Both the position numbers and the translations under genes were made by a program. DNA of 64,000 nt from contig CM037871.1 in NCBI GenBank assembly GCA_021292105.1, forward strand, positions 37,697,182-37,761,181. The letters run 5' to 3'. Every line of letters starts with the position of its first letter. Within the stretch, counting starts at the first letter, position 1. Source of the DNA: Anadara kagoshimensis. Taxonomy: Eukaryota; Mollusca; Bivalvia; Arcoida; Arcidae. The notes under the pieces are model-generated. The model did not search any database and was not told where the DNA came from. It worked only from the letters and a program-made list of their open reading frames with translations. This document shows positions 12,000 through 22,972 of the stretch, in pieces.

Positions 12000-13788
12000 A
12001 TGATGGGAAAGAAAAATACAATTAAATACAAAAGCAAAATGCCGAAGAGCACAAGGAATGATACTTAAAAATCTATTTAATCATACGTTTATGCTACATC
12101 GGATTTATCTACCGCGATTTTCCTTGTAATGCCGACATCAGTGACATCAAAACGCACCGACCGTCGAAGGTCACAACTCCCGTCATCTTGCTCAATACAG
12201 GCCGAGTGTTATGCTAACACTATACAAACAAATTTAGTTAGACGTCGCATACATCCGTTTTATTGGATATTTACTTGTGTCCATGACGTCTAACATTTTT
12301 GGGTCACAGCCAGTTATGTTTGTGTCTGTTTTGTACTGATATAATTACTATGAGATGTGTCTAGTTCCACCTGCATCGTGTGTGTTTTATCTATTAACAT
12401 TTTTATTACATGGATATGAGGATTGATTAGTTCATTCAAAGTCATTCAATATAAATGGACCAGATTCATTATAAATACATTTTAAAAAACAATGTAGATC
12501 TAAACTCCTTTTTATATTATGGATATTTTGTTTTAAAATTTATAATAAATCTAGACCTTAACATTAAACAAATAGGAGAAATGTGGCTAGTGGTTACCTC
12601 ACTACAAGTAGAGCAATGGTTTATAGGGTATAGGAGGTCTCCAGATCAAATCCCTCTCTGACTCTCTTAATGTTCTTACTGTTGACATGCTTGCCAAATA
12701 TAACCAGAAAATAAGGAACAACTGTGTTCTACTTCTCGTGATCGATGCATGGAATGAATGGTTCCTCCTACCACAGAACAGGATAAACTAGCCCCAGATG
12801 TAAGAGGGAAGTGATAAAAGTACAAGCCTTGATTAAAATCAAAATTTTGAATTTGTCTTAATGCTTTATTTCATATAAGTGAATGTTTTAAAAATGATTT
12901 TTCAATAAACTACAAAAGTCTACAAAGATGATGACTACGAAAAGTGTGATTTCTTGTCGAGGGAAATCAGGTTAAGCAAAGCCAAGTTATCAGCTGCTGA
13001 TTTCTGTATAAAAAAGAAAGAATCTTGACTTCAAAGCCAAATTACAGTGTAATACCTGTACTGGTAAATGAAAATTAACTATATAATCTAATTTTCACAT
13101 GACAGCTTAATTTTCTCTAAGCAATGTTAATATTGCAATTCCCCACTCAATAAGCAATGGGGGTGGGGTTGGGGTGGGTGGGGTCTTGAAATGCTGACTA
13201 GGCATGATCAAGAACTGAATGAAGGTAGTGAATTGAACCAAGCAATCGGAAGATGAACACTGACTCACAGTGTCATTATATAGAACCCTCGGTCACTGCA
13301 ACATGTGAATTGCATGGGTTAAAAAATCAACAACTTATTTAGCTGGCAACAACTCAATATAAGTGTCATAACCTAACCCAGATGGCCAATTGGACCAATC
13401 TAAGCAATAGCTGATTAAACTCTCTTAATTACTTTGAATAAATGACAGCAAATTAACATATTTATTGCAAATCTGATATTTAATCACAGCTGCAGTTTTT
13501 ACATTTTAACAAATGATCTCTCACTATCCACACGTGTAAAGTATAATGCTTTGAAACGTATATGTGTATCTCTTATCCACATGTATTGTTGTAATTCTAA
13601 AATATACACTTGTCATGCCTTCTCAAATAAACACACATAAATTGTTTATACATTAATGAAAGCATGACAATTAAAAATAGTCAACAAACTCCTATAAACA
13701 TGATCAACTGTCCCTGTATTGTAATATATTCGCATATCAAAGTATCATATATATGTGACAAGTCCATTCATATGATGCCCAGTTATTA
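12000..13788. other. No gene recognised
   Basis: AT-rich sequence with a G-rich patch near 13145-13185 and short unrecognised frames only. 12590-12665 has a weak tRNA-like look that is not good enough to call a SINE. Confidence 0.4.
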
Positions 13789-15112
13789 CAACAAGAGGCC
13801 CATGGGCCTGATACCCATCACCTGATAACTAATGGCTAGCTGATAGATTTCAAGAGAACATAAATACAAAAACCCCAATGATTTTTTTCTTTACATCATA
13901 ATGACCATTGCATCAATACCTACAACATTCTAATATACATGCCTATACAAAAAGTTAATAGTTTTCAAGTTAATTAACCATTTCAGTATTGTTTCGCATC
14001 TGTGACCTTGACCTTTGAACCCAAGACCTTTTTCTATACATCAAAATGATCGTTGTATCAATACCTACAACATTCTAATATACATGCCTATACAAAACGT
14101 TTATAGTTTTTGAGATAATTAACTATTTGGTATTGTTTCGCATCTGTGACCTTGACCTTTGAACCCATGGCCTTTTTCTATGCATCAAAATGATTGTTGT
14201 ATCAATACCTACAACATTCTAATATACATGCCTATACAAAAAGTTAATAGTTTTCGAGATAATAAACTATTTCGGTATTGTTTAGCACCTGTGACCTTGA
14301 CCTTTGAACCCATGACCTTTTTCTATACATCAAAATTATTGTTGTATGAATACCTACAACATTCTAATATACATGCCTATACAAAAAGTTTATAGTTTTC
14401 AAGATAATTAACCATTTCGGTATTGTTTAGCATCTGTGACCTTGACCTTTAAACCCATGACCTTTTTCTATACATCAAAATAATCGTTGTATCACTACCT
14501 ACAACATTCTAATATACATGCCTATACAAAAAGTTTATAGTTTTCCAAATAATAATTATAATCAGAGGTAAAAAAAATTAGGTCACGACCTTCACAATTG
14601 ACCTTGACCTCATTTTGAAGATACTAACAAGAAGATGTCAAAACTGAAAACCCCATGTCATTATCTGGTCAAATAGTCAAGTTATAACAATTTGAAGCTA
14701 TTTTACGATTTTTTCAAAATTAAACGCAAAAACGCGTAACCAATTTTTTGTCCGAATTTCACAAAATGAACAAACTATAGGCTTAAGACCCTAGAGAAGC
14801 CAAATATCACATCAGATATTTTCTCCAATCAATACTTTCGGAGGAGAATATTTTTTAAGATTTTTGCACCCCTAGGTCACCTTGACCTAGTTATGGTAGC
14901 CATGGCAATGCCACGAACAAATCTGAATTGCACCGACCCATATATACTTCTTACCAAGTTTCATTGAAATCTGTGTTGTAGTTTCAGAGGAGATGTCGAA
15001 AATAGGTGTTAACGACGCACACATGCACGCACGCACACACACACACGCATGCACATACACACGCTGCGCTATGCCATAAGCTCACATGACCTTTCGGTCA
15101 GGTGAGCTAAAA
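13789..15112 (+). mobile_element. Non-autonomous dispersed element with an internal tandem array
   Basis: Starts ACAAGAGGCCCATGGGCCTG and ends TTTCGGTCAGGTGAGCTAAA; both ends are typical of a repeat type I recall from bivalve genomes. Between them are about five 144-bp tandem units, a unique segment with further AGGTCA-like motifs, and a CA-rich tract at 15008-15062. A diverged partial copy with the same start and the 144-bp motif is at 49745-50330, inside the oxidase B intron. No coding capacity. Class is uncertain. Confidence 0.65.
13880..14545 (+). repeat. 144-bp tandem repeat, about 4.6 copies
   Basis: The phrase TACAACATTCTAATATACAT recurs near 13920, 14064, 14208, 14353 and 14498, a period of 143-145 bp. 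Each unit also carries TGTGACCTTGACCTTTGA and CTTTTTCTATACATCAAAA. Confidence 0.9.
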
Positions 15113-15828
15113 CTACAGTTGGTCTGCTGCTTTGTTTATATCCATGAAATGGCATATGAAATCCTGTTATACCTAAAAAATAAAAGAAAATACTTTATAA
15201 GAATTGTGTCAATTTGTGACAAAATATAAGTAAAAAGATCACACACACACACACAACAAATTAAAACATATATTGTACCGCTAAATTGAATTGTAAGTTT
15301 ACAATTATGTGTTCTGGTAATTAACATTAGAAAATTAAAAAATATTGCTATCAGTATTGTAGTCATTACTAGTGGGTGAGGTCATCCTGGTCCAGGCCTT
15401 GAAAAAAGGGCCCATGTTTTCAATTTTTCAAATATATAAATAAGAAAGAGTTGAAACTGGATTTATTCAAAACTTAACTTAGGCTAAAATATGGGTCAGT
15501 GTTGGTCAACAGACAGTATTATTATGAGACAAAAATATTATTTTAGGGTCAATCCACAAGAAACGAACACTGAATATACTGGTACATATAAAACATATCA
15601 TAATTGTCACCAAAATAAACTAGTACTGGGAGAAAAAAAAGTACTTTGTGCTGTCTTGAATGCATTGATGAACACATAGATTGTTTAGAACTTATACAAT
15701 ATTATATATATTCACACATTTAGCAGAGCTCTGTTTACCTATGAAGTATTACATACTGAGTATTTACACTTTGCATGATAGCACTTATCCATGCATCTCA
15801 AAAAGTCAAAATCTTCTTAGTTACATAC

Positions 15829-16006
15829 AACTGGAGTGAGGACACACCTGAAAAACCACTTCCTCACCAAGTGCCTTGACTGAGTATCGAACCCCACCCT
15901 CCCCGGTGAAAACCAGGCACTTTTTCACAAGGCTAAACGATCCGAACCGCGAACTTGATTATATCTACTATATACAACACAACAACACTTGCTCAGTCCT
16001 GCTACA
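15829..16006 (-). mobile_element. Diverged solo LTR of the tRNA-like miniature LTR family
   Basis: Minus-strand match to the LTRs at 21470-21977: the family end TGTAGC at 16006, the ACAACACAACAACAC and TATATCTACTA blocks, a degenerate tRNA-like segment, the CACTTCCTCACC block and a weak inner end near 15829. One LTR only and no internal region, so a solo LTR or truncated copy. Confidence 0.7.
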
Positions 16007-16114
16007 TAATACATGCACATGTTAATTTCCTAAAATAATATACAATGACTAACATGGTTAACTGCTGACCATTATCTTTCTATACCTATTAACAGTTTAT
16101 TTAGTATTGTGGCA

Positions 16115-16215
16115 GACCAGACTCTATATGTGGCCAAGTAGCTTAATGGGTGGAGCATTCTGCTAGTGTTGGGAAGATCCTAGGTTCCAGTCTCAGTTTG
16201 GCTGCTACATTTTTC
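16115..16215 (+). mobile_element. tRNA-derived SINE, copy 1 of a close pair
   Basis: tRNA-like head: GTAGCTTAATGGGTGGAGCA resembles an A box/D arm, and GGTTCCAGTC a B box. It is followed by GGCTGCTACATTTTT. A second copy lies about 235 bp downstream. Confidence 0.6.
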
Positions 16216-16349
16216 CCTTTTGTCTTACATTTGGGGGCTTGTCAGACCCTGGGAAGTGGCAGACAAACAGTATGGAACCTGGTGCACGGTTTCGATTCAA
16301 TGGAGTTGAATCAAAAAAAATAGAAGGTAGGAATGTGGCAAACGGGACT

Positions 16350-16455
16350 TGATAATTTGCCGGGTTAGAGCTCAGTGGGTAGACCCTACCGCTAGTATTT
16401 GGAAGGTACCGGGTTTGAGTCCTGGTTTGGCTGTTGCATTTTTTCCATTTCCTTT
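16350..16455 (+). mobile_element. tRNA-derived SINE, copy 2 of a close pair
   Basis: Same family as 16115-16215. The head reads TTAGAGCTCAGTGGGTAGAC, the B box GGTTTGAGTCC, and the tail GGCTGTTGCATTTTTTCC. Confidence 0.6.
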
Positions 16456-16597
16456 TACAGTATTTTAACCCAACTAACCCCCTCATTCATGGAATATTAG
16501 GTGAAAAGTATTCCATGTACAACATAATTTCATCTAATAGATTTAACAATGCCAATGGAATTATATCATCCCGGACATATTTTAACACCCAAACTGC

Positions 16598-16705
16598 CTA
16601 GACCTGAAATTCATGGCTACGAACGGCTTTTTTTATGATATTGATGTTGCCGTTCAATACCATAAAAAAGCCGTTCGGAGCCATGAATTTCAGGTCTACC
16701 CAACA
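16598..16705. repeat. Foldback repeat with ~42-bp arms
   Basis: AGACCTGAAATTCATGGCT near the left end is inverted as AGCCATGAATTTCAGGTCT at the right, extending through the CGAACGGCTTTTTT core. The spacer itself repeats GCCGTTC. Could be a minimal MITE. Confidence 0.8.
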
Positions 16706-18800
16706 TTTATTTTGCGGACTGATTATTTACACTTAAGGCCGTATAACGCAGGTAGTAGGCTGGCGTTATTTACACTTACGCGTGCGCAATACGATAACTA
16801 ATATCAGCTGTATACAGGCAAGGTTGTGGTCCCACGATCTTAAGTTGTGATCGCTGAAGTATATCGGCCTAATAATACATGAGATTACGTAAAGTAAACT
16901 GTCAAACTAAATGAAACCATTTAAGGTAAATTGATCCTTAAATGTAAAAAAGTTTGATTGCAACACGTGTCTCGACCGGTAATCAGAATTCTTGTATTTT
17001 TATTTAAATGATACCAAATTAAAATCAATGCAAGCAATTTATTCTTATTTTCCTCTAATAATTGATTTTATTTTTTATTTTATTTTTATTATTATTATTA
17101 TTGATGAGAACATAATAATTCATTATTTTGAACACCCCAGCACTGCACATGTTTTAAGTTGAAATGTCAAAATAATATACCGTGTATTCACGTGATGTTC
17201 AAAACAAAACTATATGCTTTTAATAAACATATTGAAAATAATATACCTACTGTATTCGATCTTTTAACATCTTTGTTTCTGTCGTAAAGTTCTGTGCATA
17301 GTTTCCCTTGTCTTCACAAAAAAAGTTAAAGGTTATAAACAACAAAATGGACACGTAACGGAATCCCGGAAGTTAACGCCTGATCATTCACGGTTTCATC
17401 AAGATTTTACTTTTGATAGCATTAGCATTGAATTAAGAAGATCTAAAATGCACAATAATATATTTAAATGTACAAGTTAAAAAGTAATGAACAAATTTTT
17501 TTTGATATCTTTTCAAACTTGCAGCACAAATGTGATAAACCGCTTGAGCAGTTGAATAAATGTCGCCAGTTTTGCTAAAATATTGATAATTTACCGTAGA
17601 TTTTCATTCATCTTGGGCTAAAATGTTAATTTATAATGTAAATAAACATTTTTTACCTATTGCACCAAAAGTATCACTTATTTTAAAATTCAACTAAATA
17701 AATCCCCCAAAATACTAAATAAATATAGGGGTAGAGTTGTTACCATAGCGACTGTACAGTAAACGAATCCGGTGACCCATATTTTTTAATATCTTATTTT
17801 ATCAAATATATGTCAAGCTATATTTATGGAGATTTTGAAACTCTTGGTAATTTGCTTATTAAAAATATTCCATTTTTTGTTCCTACTTTTATCTGAAAAT
17901 AGTGCTAAATATTACCCTGATAAATCTCTAATGCCAACACAATTATTATTAAATTGTGTATTTGTTTTAGTTTGTTGCTGTTCAAGTCTCCTTGAATCAA
18001 AAGAGTAGATTTATGTCTTTCAACTGTCTTGGAAAATAAATCAATTTATCACCATTTAAGAGTTTAAACACTGCAACATATTGTTCACTCTTAAACTTAT
18101 GAGGACCACTAAAAATCCTTTACAAATGCATAAAACTGTTTAATTTCCGCTACTTTTAAAGTCAGATACAGAAAAAGGGAGTCCGGTGACCTATACTAAT
18201 TTTTTTATTTTTCAAATTTCCACATTTTGCTCTACAAAATATATATAATTCACAATGATGGTAATTAAACTTTTTTCACTCGAGCCTCCTTTTAAGGGGT
18301 GTCACGTGGTATAGTGGCGAACCCCATTCAGGCGATCGCCATGAGTGAGCACTAGTAAAAATCACATCAAAAACACTTGCAGAAACCCCACGCCCCACAT
18401 GGAACATGTGTTTAGATCAACCTTCAAGCATAATAAGACAATATCTTTTTTTGTAAATTGCTAAAATATTGTTGATGCTAAAACCAATTAAACATACCTA
18501 TTTTTGTTGAAACGCATTTAACAGATATCCTTAAAACAACCCAGATATTTTCGGAAGTTAGGATATTCCCTAAAATCGACATGCAGCAAATGTTCATCAC
18601 AAAAACCATACATATATGACATAAACCATAAGAAAGAATTGAGGTGCTCTAGAAGACATATGTAATTGATAAGAACTATATATATATATATACCACGCTT
18701 TTTTAACTGATTGCCAATCAACTGCTCGGTACAAAGTAAATGTTACAACTATGTGGTGGCAAAATTCACTAATGAAAGAATAAACTGCACTGCAATATTT
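16706..18800. other. No gene recognised
   Basis: AT-rich non-coding sequence with a TTA/TTTA simple-repeat patch near 17060-17105 and a TA tract at 18679-18692. The longest open frames are short and unrecognised. Confidence 0.4.
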
Positions 18801-18955
18801 AAGGATTGAATGTCACTTTGAATGCTGTCATCGAGGTATGACTGCATCAGCTCACGTTCAAAGTAAGTGAATCGCGAAGCGATTCATGTTAACTTTGAAC
18901 GTGAGCTGATGCAGTCATACCTCGATGACAGCATTCAAAGTGACATTCAATCCTT
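18801..18955. repeat. Perfect palindrome with 64-bp arms and a hairpin spacer
   Basis: 18801-18864 and 18892-18955 are exact reverse complements over 64 bp by my reading. The 27-base spacer contains its own stem, TGAATCGC...GCGATTCA. The whole can fold into one long cruciform or hairpin. The short plus-strand frame that starts in the spacer is repeat-derived. Confidence 0.95.
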
Positions 18956-19679
18956 ATGTTTACATAATTTTTACCCACAAAAAGGTATTATTAATTTTCC
19001 GAAAGTCGGTGTATTAATGTGGTTGGAACACTTAAAGCGAGATAACTCTTATTGTAGAACCATATAAAGAGAACAGCCATGTTGATTTGTCTCGTTGCTT
19101 GGCGATCGTAAAATATAGTTCCGTAAAACACATTTGAAAATTAAATTCGATTTCTCCTTTTTTCACTAAACAATAATCTGTTTGATAAGATATTACCATG
19201 AATATAATTATTTAGTCGAATAACAAACAGTTGTTCATAATTTAAATGTGGTGTCCTCGGACTCACTAATTTTTTCACTTCGTATCTTTATAGGCCATGG
19301 GGAATGGTCATTAATCATTAAAATTATTTTGATGTAAAAAGACAACAAATATTGGTTTTTATTATTCTTTTTTATTTTCAAATCATTTTTAAAATTGGTG
19401 CAGTATGACAAATTTCTACGTTTGTTACCGCTCGTAAAGAGCGTCCCTGCAGTCGCCGGATAGATTTATGAATGAACCCGCAGGAAATTATGAATGAATA
19501 AGTAGTCCCTTGGTGGTATGTATTCCTCCGCTGTACATCGAAAGCGGATTGGCTGAAGATATTAACTGACGTATCGCTTTACACAGAGCGCGCGACACAC
19601 TGCTGTCATCGAAAAATTAACGCAATGGTTCCAAAGAGATTCATATAAGGCAATGCATTTGTAATGTAAACATTAGTAG
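18956..19679. other. No gene recognised
   Basis: AT-rich single-copy-looking sequence between the palindrome and the SINE. Only short frames. Confidence 0.35.
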
Positions 19680-19990
19680 ATATGGGCGGACATGGCCGAG
19701 TGGTATTGTCACTGGCTTAGTTTGTTGGTTCCAACCTCACTCGGCACTTGGAAATTTTTTGAGATGATTTTCATCTCTTGCCCATACTACAAAGTCGTAC
19801 AAAGTTAATTACCAGATTAGTGTTTCGGATGAGACTCAAAGCTGACATCCCGTGTCTCTGTGCACGCTAAAGCCACCTCTGTAGAACTCAAAAAAGAGTA
19901 GCCCACCTGTGACCGCTTCAGGAGGACGCTTACAATTAGAAGCGAATGAAACAACTGAACAAGAAGATAAGATCAGTGGGAAGTGCTTAC
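19680..19990 (+). mobile_element. tRNA-derived SINE, Leu/Ser-like head
   Basis: The head reads GGCGGACATGGCCGAGTGG, the type II tRNA 5' half, followed by GGTTCCAACCTCACTCGG in the B-box position. The body includes GTTTCGGATGAGACTCAAA, CCCGTGTCTCTGTGCACGCT and GACCGCTTCAGGAGGACGCT. A minus-strand copy is at 29395-29665. Confidence 0.75.
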
Positions 19991-20387
19991 ATGCCATAAA
20001 ATGAGGTCGATATCTGACGATATATGTTATAATCGCTAGTAGATGCTGAAGGTTTTGTTACCAAATGAATTGTTATAGGGTTTCTTTTTTAAGTTTGAAA
20101 TATGTATATTTGAGGACCAGGCATTGTTAAATAAGTGTAATGGTTCGAACCCTCCATTGACCAAAAAATTTTAACCATAGAACTGGACACCCATTTTGTC
20201 ATTTGTGTCCTTGGTAAGTTGTATAATCAGAGGTCCTATATCTGTTGAAGTTTTCGCTTCTTTTGTATCTTGTTCTTGTTTCAATTTCTAATACCAATTA
20301 CATGTTGTTCAGCTACAAATTGTTTTCTTCTGAATTAGGATTTTTAAACTCCCGCTGGAAAATCCAATTTCCTCAATTGCAACAAAA

Positions 20388-20388
<1 letters not shown>

Positions 20389-20436
<48 letters not shown>
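20389..20436 (+). repeat. (TG)n microsatellite
   Basis: About 23 uninterrupted TG units. Confidence 0.95.
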
Positions 20437-20994
20437 GTTATCGATTCAGTATATTTTAATTAATTCAAGTACATTTTCAATCATTGCCTTTATTTAACAA
20501 TATTTAAATATATCACATAGTACCAGACAAAGCTACAGCTAAATTATACAACAAATGAAGTATTAAATTCCAAAATATCCAATTATACAGAAGGAAATGT
20601 TCTATTTTTTGTAATATTATATAATTATGTAGCAAATTATGCACTGATCAATACTATGTACTGGGTACATAAAGACTGACTATATAACAGCTTGTCTGGG
20701 AAAAACGTTAGATTGTCTAAATACGTATAATGTCAATTCATAGCAAGTCGGTCAACATGAAGCCCTTAATACAGTCTAACCTGTCTTAAAGGCCACCTCT
20801 ATCTAAAAGTCACCTGCTCATAAAGGCCAGTAGAATTATATCTCAATTGTTCTTTATTTATATAATTTGAACCTGTATATAAAGACCATCTGCCCATCAA
20901 GACCACTTTTACAGGTTCCATTGGGTGACCTTTATAGACAGTACATTCATTACTGCATTGACTATTGGACAAATAGAAACGTTAAACGATTCAG

Positions 20995-21176
20995 TACGAG
21001 AAAAAATAAAAAAATGTACATTTCCTTCTTAAAATATATTACGAGAAAAAATAAAAAATGTACATTTCCTTTTTAAAATATACTACGAGAAAAAATAAAA
21101 AATGTACATTTCCTTCTTAAAATACACTACGAGAAAAAAAAATTTAAAAAATGAACATTTCCTTCTTAAAATATAC
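20995..21176 (+). repeat. ~44-bp tandem repeat, 4 copies
   Basis: Units begin TACGAGAAAAAATAAAAAAT and continue GTACATTTCCTTCTTAAAAT, with small A-run length differences. Confidence 0.9.
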
Positions 21177-21289
21177 TTAACAAAATGGTTAAGGGCTGAT
21201 TAAAACTTTGAAATAAACATCCAAAAGATGACATATAAAATCCATCTGTATTTTGATCTTGTTCTCTTCTTGATTCAAAGTTGTTTTTT

Positions 21290-21469
21290 TTGCATGAATT
21301 ACATATTATACCAGTTTTAATTCTACAGCATTAGACGGCCGTTTCAGAATACAATTCCTCATTAGTCGTGCTTGGACCAAAATTGTTATCAAAATGTTGA
21401 AAAGATACCCAAAGGACCAAAACATATTTTACTAAATTTAGCTACGGAAATACGTTGCATGAATGAGTA
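21290..21469 (-). mobile_element. Hammerhead-bearing (retrozyme-like) repeat, left part, interrupted by an LTR element
   Basis: Matches the family at 32705-33003, 42770-43140, 43500-43870 and 60450-60650. It resumes after the LTR insertion at 21978 (AGTATACCTTAGTTTTTGAG, to about 22050), where it matches the reverse complement of 43620-43670. Confidence 0.8.
21327..21372 (-). ncRNA. Type I hammerhead ribozyme, mutated core
   Basis: On the minus strand: stem I strand AGCACGA, core CUAAUGA (G5 changed to A), stem II, GAAA, a 2-bp stem III around GGCC, cleavage triplet GUC, and the returning strand UAAUGCU. The G5 change is expected to abolish cleavage. Confidence 0.7.
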
Positions 21470-21977
21470 TGTAACAGGAGGGAGGAAACACCAGAAAAAA
21501 AACACTTCCTCACCGAGTGCCCCGGCTGAGGATCGAACCCGGCCCTCCCGGGTGAAAAGCGAGCGTTCTACCACAAGGCTAAAAGATCCGGACCAGAAAG
21601 TCTGGCAGTAAATCACTCTATTATATCTACTACATGCATATACAACACAACAACACCACGGCTAGCTCAGTCCCGCTACATTCCTCCCCTGTTATCTTGA
21701 GATTTCCCGCCTTGGAAATCTCACACACAACCCCTCCGTGGGTTTTTTGTTGGGCGCCAATGTAACAGGAGGGAGGAAACACCAGAAAAAAAACACTTCC
21801 TCACCGAGTGCCCCGGCTGAGGATCGAACCCGGCCCTCCCGGGTGAAAAATGAGCGTTCTACCACAAGGCTAAAAGGTCCGGACCAGAAAGTCTGGCAGT
21901 AAATCACTCTATTATATCTACTACATGCATATACAACACAACAACACCACGACTATTAATAGCTCAGTCCCGCTACA
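21470..21977 (-). mobile_element. Miniature LTR retrotransposon (TRIM) with a tRNA-like promoter inside each LTR
   Basis: Two direct repeats (21470-21680, 211 bp; 21761-21977, 217 bp) flank 80 bp. Read on the minus strand each LTR is TGTAGCGGG...CTGTTACA, with canonical TG/CA ends. One base after the 5' LTR is TGGCGCCCAAC, matching the 3' end expected of tRNA-Lys (primer site). AACAGGGGAGGAA, a purine tract, directly precedes the 3' LTR. The flanks share AGTA (21466-21469, 21978-21981), and related repeats show the uninterrupted site. Inside each LTR is a tRNA-like segment (GTGGTAGAACGC, then a B box GGGTTCGATCC). No coding capacity, so it must be mobilised in trans. Confidence 0.88.
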
Positions 21978-22368
21978 AGTATACCTTAGTTTTTGAGGAA
22001 TTTCAAATTTTAAGTAGCAGCAAATTTAGACAATAGTATCTCATTAATAAAATTACGAAAAGTGTGAAGATGAAATGATATAATTTACATTCTACAAAAT
22101 GAAACAATGTTTTGATGTGGTTCTTAACTTTTTGCATTGGGTATATTTAACCCAAATGAATTTGGTCAATGTTTCTTTTGTACTCACTATTCAGCTTTCA
22201 TACATCAAAAGAACAAACATTCGAATAAAAAGCAATACCTATCACGAAACACTATGTCACGACAAAATAGAACCAGAAATCTGAAAAAATGTAACACAGG
22301 GTATTTAAAATGACAATTTCTCCTCTCTTTATACAACAGACATGCCAAATTTAAAGCTTTATTTATAT

Positions 22369-22585
22369 ACAGTACAGACCTGTCGAAAGTTTAACACTAA
22401 GCTAACAAAAACAGTCGAAGTTTATCTGTCCAGATATGGATAGCTATTGACCGAGAAGCTACCGAAATTACCATAGCAACAGCCGGAACGTTGTCGAAAT
22501 ATTGCTCACGAGGACCGAGATGAGTTGCTTATTCGGCACGAATTCGTTACAACTTGTGTTAAACTTTCGACTGGTCTGTACTGTA
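22369..22585. mobile_element. MITE with mariner-type ends (best copy)
   Basis: 217 bp, TIRs TACAGTACAGACCTGTCGAA and the complement of TTCGACTGGTCTGTACTGTA. TA flanks both ends. No coding capacity. Confidence 0.85.
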
Positions 22586-22972
22586 ACTGCAACTTTTAAT
22601 TACTAGTATTACATAGCAATACAATAAGACCTTTCACATTACAGATTATACCAATGATAATTTTACATCTAATGTTATCCACCAAAATAGACATGCATCT
22701 TATCCCGGTTTCAGAATTGTATATACACAATTCCAGTGTAAAATTCAAAAAGGGTTAAACTCGGTGTTTACAACTTGGAATAACAAGTGCACCGTTACAG
22801 CAAATATATGTATATATTAAGTTATTTTCAACCACAATGTACATCGTTTGGTGCCCTGCCTTCTAAAGGTAACCTCTCAGTCAACAAATAGTTTAGTGTT
22901 TGAATCATTTATATCAGAGTCATATAAAGCAAAAACTACAACAACACGTTTAACACAACCATAAAGAAGACG
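22586..22972. other. 3' flank of the GPCR gene, no other gene
   Basis: AT-rich; presumably holds the GPCR 3' untranslated region. No distinct feature. Confidence 0.4.

Noticed and set aside
21389..21907. Two similar 70-75 codon minus-strand frames
   Set aside because: They are readings through the two LTRs of the miniature element, not proteins.
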